Shown in pieces: positions 50,946-61,800 of a DNA stretch of 64,000 nt; positions within the stretch are counted from its first letter, which is position 1, and the number at the start of each line of letters is the position of its first letter. Position numbers and translations under genes: made by a program. The notes under the pieces were generated by a model. That model saw nothing but the letters and a program-made list of their open reading frames with translations, searched no databases and was not told where the DNA came from. The stretch covers positions 18,725,176 to 18,789,175 of the forward strand of contig NC_136016.1 of assembly GCF_048128805.1 (NCBI RefSeq), given 5' to 3'. Source of the stretch: Centroberyx gerrardi (taxonomy: Eukaryota; Chordata; Actinopteri; Beryciformes; Berycidae).

Positions 50946-52657
50946 TGGCTGTGTATTCAAGTAAGACATTGTAGAAAACAAGGAATGACTCGCTCCATCC
51001 AGGCAGCAATTTAACCACCGAGGTTCTTACAAACAGTTTAATTACATTGAAACTGCACAGTAAAAAAACAACACCACCACAGAGAGAGGAGTTTGTGCAT
51101 TGGTTTCAGCCCTTCCCTCTTTGCTGACTGAGTCAATGGAGCCTCTGTAATGGCCACAGATAGAGAGTCTCACAACAGAATACCTGTGGGCTCTCAGGTG
51201 ACAGGGACTGGAGTGGTAACGAAACACTCAGTCCCACCAGAGAACATCAGATGACTGTCTTCTGTCGGTCCAGTCTAGTTCCAGTGCTGGAGGTTGACCT
51301 CAATGGGGGCCACAATGGCTTGGAAACAATCCAAGAGTCAGCTTGCTGACTTGTACGAAAATACAAAGCACAGGGACAGAAACAACACAAGCAAATGAAA
51401 TATGCATTCATTCAAATAGTCCATGGAATCATATTTCACTATCATAATTCAATGTAACTTGTCATTATCTACAATTTATATTGCATCTATACTGGAGCTT
51501 ACCAATATCATGAAATCTCCAGATACAATATCATACATTATTTAGTCCAGTGTTGCGACTCCCTATAAGTGATTTCTTGAGGATAGGTACTCTAGTGTAA
51601 TCACATAATACAGTGTAATAAATAATAATCACAAGGGCCACTGAGGATTTAAGTGAACTCCAGCCATCCCATCAACAAATATCTCTAGCTCTAAATATGG
51701 ATAAGCAGCTATCGCTCTACTGCTTCTTGCTGCAGGAGTGCTTAAGGGACTGTTGGAGTTGAATTTCATGGGGACAACTACCAAGCCAAGCTGAGCTGTA
51801 TAAAATCCATTATACACCAACACTTAAGTCATTTCTCTCTGTGCCTCTGTAATGTGCTCTGTATTTATTCCCTGAAATCAGGGAGATTATTTTTTCAATT
51901 TAGCTTGACAAATACACTGTGAAGTTCTGCAGATGAGGTTGAAGTCACGACCAAAACTGTGTTTAAGATGCTAGGCTGCTTAATGTTTGCTAAACACTGA
52001 CATGGACATTCAAATAAGGCACTCTTGTTGTTGACTCAAAACAGAGTGGCTACTGGTCAACATATTTTTAAGCTTTAAAAATGATATCCCAAACTACTGC
52101 TGTAGTTTTAAAAACCATACATTGCCTATAACCACTGACCACAAAGTGATGCTTGGGGACAGAACCAGAGGAACATTTACAATCACAGAGAAAATCAATA
52201 GACTCATGATTAGAGAGAAAACACACATGATGGAAATAGACATGATGAATGACCAGTAATGTTACTCAGAGGATTAAGGGAAAAAAAATAATCAAAAGAA
52301 ATGAAAATATACATGCAAAGGCTTAATTCAGTACACAAAATCTGCAACAGAATCAAAACAATTTACAACACACTGTTACTCTTGAATGTAGCCCCAATTC
52401 CAATGTACAACACTGCATTCATCAAAAATACTTAACAAATTACAATCTCTGAAGCAAAAACGTTCAGTATATTGCACTAAAAAAGACTTGATGAAATCTA
52501 CTACAAATTCTACAAACCATAAATTTCCAAATTGAATGCACTATCCACAGTTGGTCCGTGCGCTGCGAAGCCGATGGCTTGACCAAGCCCAATGTTCTCT
52601 CTTTGTCTGTGTCAAAACAGTGTGAAGGTGAAGAGTTTAGGATTCAAAGTAGAGGGT
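50946..52657 (-). other. itga3 3' UTR / ace-itga3 convergent spacer
   Basis: No coding exon was recognised. The stretch next to 52657 is expected to be the itga3 B-form 3' UTR. Minus-strand poly(A) candidates are AATAAA at about 51864-51869 and ATTAAA near 51036, and I cannot choose between them. Otherwise AT-rich. Confidence 0.45.
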
Positions 52658-52825
52658 TCAGTAGTAGTAATGCTGCATCTCCGTCCAGTTGGTGATCCAA
52701 TACTTTTTCTGTGGCTCCTCGGGCTGAAAGCCCAGATTGAACTGATAGCGCTCAGCCTTGCGGATCTTCACCCCCTGGTGCTTTGGCATTATCCGGTAGT
52801 AGATGGCTCGCTTGAAGAATCCAAG
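52658..52825 (-). CDS. itga3: itga3 cytoplasmic tail B exon
   Basis: Encodes 55 residues beginning [16 protein letters not shown], with [16 protein letters not shown] and a terminal HYYY, then TGA. The pattern (YYxIMPK, IRKxER, W-T-W, terminal YY) is that of the alpha-3B/alpha-6B tail. It lies about 2.9 kb beyond the A exon, separated by nested transposons. The first residue is Leu rather than the usual Cys. Confidence 0.92.
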   Translation of the reverse strand, partial: LGFFKRAIYYRIMPKHQGVKIRKAERYQFNLGFQPEEPQKKYWITNWTEMQHYYY

Positions 52826-55800
52826 CTAGTAGGGAGAGGGAGACAGGGAGGTGAAATTAAAGACAGGATACACTTAACCAGCAGGAGAGTTGGGAATGGC
52901 TGCTTGAGAAGAACAGTTACGATTCAGAGGCTAAGGAAGTAAGACCAAGTTAGAAAGTTAAAAAGAGACCGACAAAATCCTACTGAGTAAGATGGAATAG
53001 AAGGATAAAGTAGTGAAGACAAACATGGGAAAAAAATTAGCAGCAGTGCAAGGGAAGGAAGTATTAGCCTGAAAAGGAAGTAGGAGAGATGTTAGTTAAC
53101 TAGAACAGTGATTCTCAACCTTTTTCATACCAAGGACCCCTAATTTAGTCCACATTAGGGCCACAGACCCCCATTTGATGAGATTTTGTCTCTCGGACCA
53201 TAATATTGAACTTTATTGTAGGATAAACCCCTTGAGATGAATCATCTCGTTTTCAAGGGGGTCCTTGAAACACAAATACATCTACAATACAACAAACCGA
53301 AAGAAAATTACAGGTACACATAGACACGTACAAATACATATACAAAGGCTCCCACGCCCTCTCCACCCCCAACCCACCCGCACCCCACAAACCTTTTATA
53401 ATGAATTAAACACAATTAGAAACAAGAACAAGTTGCTTTAAGATGAACAAATTGTAATGTCCTAAAAATGCGAAGCGAAGAAATGGATCGGAGAGAGTTA
53501 GGCAGGCTATTCCAATCAGAATTTAAAGGCTCGACGCCCAATTTCTTTAGAAATTTTGGGAACAAAAAAAAGGGGATATTGAGCACAAGTGTGTATGAGG
53601 ATCTGTATGGAACTAGGTATTGTTTTAGATGGGAAGGATAGTTAAAATAAATGCATTTAAAAATAAATTGCAGCCAGTGAAAATGCCTTCTAGAACGATA
53701 GCCAGTTAAGCGATTCATAAATAAAGCAATGATGGGTTCGATACGGACACCTCAAAACAAATCTGCACAGACTATTATAAACTACATTTAGAGGACGCAG
53801 ATGTGATTCAGAGGTGTTCTGATAAACAATATCTGCATAATCAAGTATAGGTAATACTAACTGAGAAACAATTATTTTTCTTACCTGAAAAGTGATTTAT
53901 TGAACGATATAGTGTGCTCAGACTGCAATTTATTTTTTTAATGACCATATCAATATGGGGCCTAAAGGAAAGTTCGGAATCAATCCAGACGCCCAAATAT
54001 TTAAAGACATCAACTTTCTCTAGTGGTGACCCATCATAAAAATTAATACACAGGTCATTGCATGTATGAGTAAGATTATATCTAGTACCAAACAGCATAC
54101 AACAGGACGTTTGTTGTTGTGAAACCAGATTTGTACAACATTGAAATCAAATTGCAATGAACTTTGAATCTGTCATATATCGGAATTAGATGTATAAATA
54201 ACAGTATCATCAGCATATAAATGGACATGGCAGTCAGAATAAATTTGCAGGAGATCATTAATAAAAATAAAGAAAAGGAGAGGCCCCAAAGTAGAACCTT
54301 GGGGCACACCCTTTTCCATAATTAAATATTCAGACTGACTACCATGAAATATGACACGTCTGTTATGGAGATACGCATTGAACCAAAATAAAGCCTGTAG
54401 AGTTACACCAATGGAATAGAGCTTATCAAGGAGTAGGTAGTGATCAACCGTATCAAATGCCTTGGTAAGATCAACAAAGATTGAACCAGCGAGCTGACCC
54501 TTATCAAAGGATGAAGACACATCGTTAGTAAATTTAAGGAGAGCAGTAGTAGTGGAGAAATGTGATCTGAAGCCGGATTGGGATTGCGATAAAATGTCGA
54601 AATCATTAATGTACTAACTGATTAAAAATTAGCTTCTCAAAAGTTTTAGCAATAGCGCTAATAACCAAAATTGGTCTATAATTATTAAGATCTAGGGGAT
54701 CACCACCTTTATGGAGTGGAGTTATTCTGGCACATTTCCAGATGGATGGAAGCATACAAGTTGACAAAGACAAATTGAATAAGTCAGCAAGTGGATACAT
54801 CAGTATATGAGAGGCAAGCTTAATAAACTCGGCCTCCAATCCATCATGACCAGCGCCACTACCCTCCTTCAATTCACAGATAACATGCTGAACTTCGACA
54901 GGTAAAACTTTTCTAAAGGAAAAAGCGCTGCTACCAGTAGTATTGTTAGAAGAACTGACAGTGCTGGAAGAATCAGATAAGGGGAAACTGCAGATAGAAG
55001 AGAAATGATTATTGAAAGCTTTAGAAATAATTGAAGGATCACCAACAATTTCATTATTGACTCTAATCGAGTTTGTGGAACTTTTGTTAGATTTATTAAG
55101 AATACTGTTGATTTGGTTCCAAAACTGTCTAGGATTATGGAAATCTTGAGAGAGGCAGTCTTTGTAATAAGTAGAGTTAGCATTTCTTGTTTTGGTCTTC
55201 CTTAAATACCTGTATGATTCCCAGTCAACTGGATCCTTTGTAGCTCGATATTTTGCCCAGGCCTTATCTCTCTGTTTAAAAAGATTAATTAGATCTGAGC
55301 TAATCCAAGGTAAATGTCTACCTTTAACTCTAATAGTTTTCCAAGGAGCATGTTTATCAACAACTTTAGTTAATCTTAGAGTATTTTTATTGTTAGATAT
55401 GATTTTGTTCAGAATCCCATGACTATCTGTGAAACTATGATCAAAGTAATCACTCTACATTCTCTAACTGTGTTAACTTATCGAAAATGGAATAATGGTG
55501 ATGTTTAACAATTCATCAATTTGCTGGGGACCACCAGAACCCCTTCAAGGACCCCTGGTGGTCCCCAGACCCCACGTTGAGAACCACTGAACTAGAAGAC
55601 GCTGACAGAATTAGAAGAGGCGTAATTAGTAAGAAAGTGAAGTCACAAACCAGTTGAATCACACCCCACACTTATATCCACACATATCCATTTGAAGGGG
55701 TGATATATTACCCAAAACCCCTACTGGTGTGTGCTGGTGGGCCCCCACTGCAGGGGGACCCGGGGGTCTCAGTAGTCCTCAGTCAGCCTCTCTGTCTCAG

Positions 55801-58800
55801 AGGGCTGGATCTTCATCTCAGCCTTCTGGGCCTTGGCCTCATACATCTCCCTCCTGCTGGCCCTCCGGAAGAAGCCACACTGGGGTTGGAGGAGGAGGAG
55901 GAGGAGGAGGAGGAGGGGGAGCGGGGGGAGCAGGGGAAGGGTTAGACTAACGGCTCGATATTGACGTTATAGACGAGTCAGTGTCTGCTCAGATCAATAG
56001 GTCAGCAACTATCATATAATCCATAGAAGAAGAGCTTTGGGGTGAGCAAATATATACAGTATGTGGGGAAAAAACTCATAGCTATTCACAGTGTGAGTCT
56101 GCAGAAATGTGTGTATGTGCAGGAATGTAATCGATGTGTTTCATACTCTCACCTTCCACAGTATAAGGCTGATGACTCCCAGTAACAGAATCCCCGCTAC
56201 AGCAGCAACGATGATGATCCACAGCGGGACTTCGTAGGGCGCCTCCTCTCCTAGAACTGGGTCTATGTCCACTGTGAACTGGAAGGGGGGTGGAGACAAT
56301 GAAATCATCATCATTATCACCAATATCAGCATTATCATCATCATTATCTTCACTACCAATCCTGCCCCTCAATAGACTATAAAAATTGATTTTTCTGTGC
56401 CTGGTTCTATGTCCACTATGTCTCAGTATTTGCTGGATGTTGTCCAACTGTTTGTGTGTGTACAGGCTGTGGAAACAAATTTCCTCTAAGGGGATAATAG
56501 AGAATCTAGAGATAATAAAGAGATAATAAAGAATCTATGTATCGACCACCACGCACCTCTCTGGTCTCGCTGTCCATCTTGATGGTTGGTTTGTCTGTGA
56601 TGAGCTTCAGTGTGGCTTGACCCCTGACCTTCACCCTCAGAGCATTGGCATAGTCCTGCAGGAACCCACGGACAGATTCAAAACATTTCCAAAAAGAGCG
56701 CAAATGGCTTGAAGGAGAACAGAAACAAGGTAAAAGGAAGCTCCTGTTGTGTTAAAGTCAGTGATGTGCACGCTTCTGCCCCTATTTGGTGTGTGTGTGG
56801 CTGCAGCCAGTGACCTCTGACCTCTAGCATTGTGCTGTTCCAGACGCGCGACCTGACGATGATCTTGGCTGAGTTCGTCATGTTGAGCAGGGGACAGGTA
56901 AACGTCACGCATCGCGCTGTCCTCTTGGAGCATTCCTTCATCACACAGCAAGGAAGAACAACAATCATCCAAGTGAAAAAATATAATATAATATAATAAA
57001 ACTATATATAAAAATATAAAACTCATAGCATGTTATAAAACAGAGTTTAACAATCAAATAAAGTGAAACATCAAAGCCATAAAATAAATTGAAACATCTA
57101 AAAAATAGAGACTAAAAATAATAGCACTGAACACAGTGCATGCTACAGTGTTAGCACTGGACACAGAGTCAATGACCTACTGGGGACACATGGATGATTT
57201 TGGTCAGTCTCCCCAAAACTTAGTGTCCTTTAAGCACTTCAGGCCTAGACTTTGGAACAGCCAGAAGAACCCGGCATGAGGATCTGAGGCTGCACAATGA
57301 CTCAAAGGGAATTAAAAACTGTGCGATATAGCTTGCAACCAGTTGCAATCATTATCTAATGATGACATTAAATTGAAATTAGAAATTAGTTTTGATCAGG
57401 AAAATCTCAAAATCAAATCTAAATTTAACAGGTAACCAGTGAAGAGATGCCAGAATTGGAGTGATATCATTTCACATCTGTTTGTACCAGTTAAAATCCT
57501 AGCTGCTGCATTCTGAACAAGCTGAGATGTGAAAGAGACATTTGATCGGTGTCTCACCAAATTTAATTGATAATAGTTGTATAAGCTCTGTTTCTTTATC
57601 TTAATGTTTAAATTACTGTGTAGCTCCATTGAATTGTTTTGTTGTTCATGAGTTTTTGGCAAGGCGGATCCAGTCCTCACCAATAGGTGGGTCTCTTTGC
57701 GAGGTGTGAGCAGTGTGATTGCTGCCTGCGGCTCGATGATCTGTGGCTGGCTGGCATCATCAACATCGTCCACCATGACCTGCCGTTTGGGACGCTTCCC
57801 CCTGCTCTCTGACAACTGCAAGACAAGAGAGCGAGAGGGGAAAAAGAAAGAAGGAAGCAGAGGAGACACAGAGAGAGAGAAAAAAGACATTACATCAGTG
57901 GTCTGGTGGTAATTGCTGGTTTTGATAAAGACATTACCAAATTCTTCCCAAAATAGCATTGTCATTTCCACTGTCTATATGTAGACCACACGCATTATGG
58001 TTTTCTATTTTGGGCTCTGTGAGTAAGGTTTGCGTGTGGGTACAAAGAGGTTTTTTTTTCCAAAAATTATTTCTGAACAGTTGTGGTTTTGGCAGAGAGA
58101 CGATTTTCACACTCTGCCACTGACCTTCACTCTTACTGCTCGTTCACACTGACCTCAGCACAGAGCCAGACGCATGAGGTAAGAAAGCAGCCAGGCTGGT
58201 ACAGTACAATACACTCAACTTCAGCAAAATTAACTAAAGTATTTTTCATTTCACTTAATATCAGCCCAGTTCAGTGCAATACAGCACAGTACCAGGTTAC
58301 GTTCCCCAAAAGTATCTGAGCAGTAAGAACAACAAATTCAATTTTAAGTAATTGGAACACAGATGTTTTCTTCCAAGGCCTTTTGTTAAAGCTATAATGC
58401 AACTTTTTGATATTAAAAGAGTTTTTGGCATTTCTGTTTTATTGGATAGTCGGCAGTAGAGAGACAGGAAAGATGTGGAGAGAGAGGGGGATGACATGCA
58501 ACAAAGACCCCAGGCCGGATCTGAACCCAGGATGTCACGGTTAAACGGTATGCGCCTTAGCCAGCTGAGCCACCAGGGCGCCTGGCACAGCGTTTTATTG
58601 CAGATCGGTTGTGTTCACAGTCTGCTCCTTCGCCACTTGCGGCTTCCCAGATGTCTGTTCCCTCACCCTCAGACTGGACACCGCGTCAAGGTAGACAGCT
58701 CATCAAGATGAGTGACAAGTGTTGGGGCATGAACTTGACCAACTTGGGGGAGGAGGGCGGGACTAACGATACACTTCGGTGACTCACGAGTTGCATATTG

Positions 58801-61800
58801 TAGCTTTAAACCAGACCTTGTTCATTTCAACTCAGCAGCTTGAAGAGAGTCTTACAGTGAGGTTCAGCAGGTTGACGATGTCTCCGGGAGGGACACAGTG
58901 AGTCTCTGCTGTCCCCTTGAAGACGATCTCTGTCAGGTAAAGCAGCCACTTGCCGTTGGCTACCTCAAAGGGCCACTCGAACTCCACAGCCAGGGTCCCC
59001 ATGTCCCCCAGAGGCTGTCCCAGAATTGCCACCTAGTGGTGAAGAAAAGTCAGCATGCTCAAGGAAGAGAACATAGAATAAGTCAGCACAAGGATTGCAT
59101 ATTGTGTGAAATAACACTGTCTGTAACTTCGTCAGTCCTAAATAGTATCCACCCCTGCTCATGCCAACACCACAAGACCAGGCTCACATAATAATCCTTT
59201 CCCCACGCAATATTAAAATTCCCAAGAATAAACCAATTGGTTTCAATGACAGGGTGGGGATGAGGGAAATGTGGGTGAGTTGCGCACATAGATGCAATAT
59301 ACAATCCTGGAGGTCTAATATAGTCTGAGTGGTGGAGGTGACTCACGCTGAAGGTGTACTCCACCAGACTGCCCACGTCACTGGCGCTGACCATGGCCGA
59401 CTCGCCCATCACCTCCCCGCTGAAGTAAGTCTGCACCAGAGGCTTGTCTCTGCACAGAGAGGGTCAGACATGACTGTGTGAGTGAAGGCAGCGATGAAGG
59501 AGATACTGTGGTGTGACATCCAGAGCTGCACTGGCCATGTATAATTTTACGATTACGTGCTCTTTATGTAGTCATCCTCTACAGTGGATAAGTATTATAT
59601 TTACAGTTGTACTCACATGGAGAAGGAGGTGAGGATGGTGTTCTCGACCAGCAGGACCACAGGCACAGGGTTCAGGTCCGCCTGCTCACTCAGACTGAGC
59701 AAACAACCAATAGTGTGTGTCAGTGTTGTATTTAATCATCATTATAGGGCCACAACAGCAAGGAAAGACGCACTACTACTACTACTACACAAAATGATAT
59801 ATGAATTATAATTTTGCCCTATTTTGTCTAAAAACAAAAAAGCGTAGGGCGTGTAGAGTTAATGCTTTAAATAAAAGATCTGATGATGATCTGTTGCATA
59901 ATGCTATATAATCAAAAACGGGACCCAAAGAGAGACACTCCTTAAAACTCACTTTTATGTAAAGGCATTTTCATAGTGTGGTTGTTACCCCTTCTCTTTT
60001 ATTACTTTATATCATGATTTTATAATTTTATTTTCTCTTTTATCCTTGTTTTATTCTTACTTTATCATGTTTTTTTTTTTTTACTACTTTTTACTCTTGT
60101 TTTATGACAATTGAACTCTGAACTCTGTTGGTGACTTTATCTTGTTTTGTAAAGCACTTTGTAACCTTGCTTTGAAAAGTGCTGTATAAATAAAGTTTAT
60201 TATTATGTTATTATTATTATTATTATGAAATGTGAAAGTAAAATCAGAATTAAAGCTAGCCTTTAAAGTACCTGTGCAAAAAACGGATAGGAGTAACTCA
60301 GTAGAGTCATTTTCATGTTAACCCTTAGAGGAGATACATTCATACTTGAAAGGTTTGATCAAACAGTGCTGTCCATGTGCAGAGACGTTTAAAAGACACT
60401 TACGTGGACAGCAGGAGGTGGGACTCAATCTCTTGCGTGTACAGATTGATGCCCGTTGTCTCAAAGATGAGCAGCAGAGACACCTGACAGGGACAGAGAC
60501 GGGTCAGGGACAGAGACGGGTCAGGGTCAGAGACGGGTCAGGGTCAGAGACGGGTCAGGGACAGCGACGGGTCAGGGACAGAGACGGGTCAGGGTCAGAG
60601 ACGGGTCAGGGTCAGAGACGGGTCAGGGTCAGACACGGGTCAGGGTCAGAGACGGGTCAGGGACAGAGACGGGTCAGGGACAGAGACGGGTCAGGGACAG
60701 AGACGGGTCAGGGTCAGAGACGGGTCAGGGACAGAGACGGGTCAGGGACAGAGATGGGTCACAAAACTAACGCCACACCACCAGTAAGGCAAAATCCATG
60801 AAGCCAGATCAGTGGTGTGACAAAGCGCTATTCAAACTTACCCTTTCATTGCTCTTTAACGGATTCCCCAGCTCACAAATCACCGTGTCTTCAAGACTGC
60901 ATTCTACATCGTGGTCCTGCACACACGTCAGCATATAAAGAGGGATTCAATTCATCAGTCCAAGTGGTTGGGGATGCGATCAGGAACAATCAGTACAGCG
61001 TCAAAATACTCAACACAGACATACTGTACAACAAAACACCCAATAAGTCTTTAAATCTTGCATTGAGTCTTAAAATATTCGTTTTCTTAACACAAGTGAA
61101 AAAATGTGCCACTGGGTTCATTTCACTTCCGCTGCAAATCAGCTTGTTTCTATTTTGTGTGACTCATTTTAAGAGGATTCTTGTATCAAGTGAAACTGCA
61201 CTGAAAAAAAGAGAAATTATTTCATCCCACTGGCATTTTTTCCCCCCACTTGCTTTGACACTAGAAAGTCCAGTGGTTTTTGAGGGTCTAGGAGAAGGCC
61301 AACAAGCTGTCAGCTGAAGAGGGCAAATGTAAAAATATAACTAGAACTACTATTTTCTGGTGTGAAAATCGAACAACACTGGTTTGTACAGAAAGAAGGT
61401 CTAGGAAAAGTCATGGAGGGACACTTTGAAAGCTGATACTTCAGTTCTTACTTCACATGAAAACAACCATCGACTGCCAGCCAGGCTCTTAACTAGAACT
61501 AACAGAAGAGATCACATTAGTCCCATTTTATCCACCTTGCACTGGCTTCCTGTTAGTTTTACAATTAATTTACTTTTTAAAGCATTAAATGGCTTGGCTC
61601 CAGCATACAGTATATATAAAATGCACACAAGACACTTTTGACTGTTCCAAAGTCTAGATTTATGACAAGAGGCGATCGTTCCTTCTCTATCAAAGCACCT
61701 AATCTTTGGAATCAATTGCCTGAAGAAATACGTTTTGGCAAGCTCTGTATCCTCTTTTAACACCAAATTAAACTCACCTTTTTAGTCCAGCTTTAAACTA

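Noticed and set aside
55700-55950. Plus-strand Gly/Glu-rich frames
   Set aside because: Antisense of the itga3 A-tail exon and its (TCC)n acceptor tract.
60346-60801. Plus-strand open frame with a repeating Gly-Gln-Arg-Asp pattern
   Set aside because: It is the translation of a 17-bp minisatellite adjoining an itga3 exon on the other strand. All frames cycle and no transcript signal supports it.
60817-61317. 166-codon plus-strand frame overlapping an itga3 exon
   Set aside because: The real coding exon (60916-60842) is on the minus strand in phase with itga3. The plus frame is a shadow and intronic extension.
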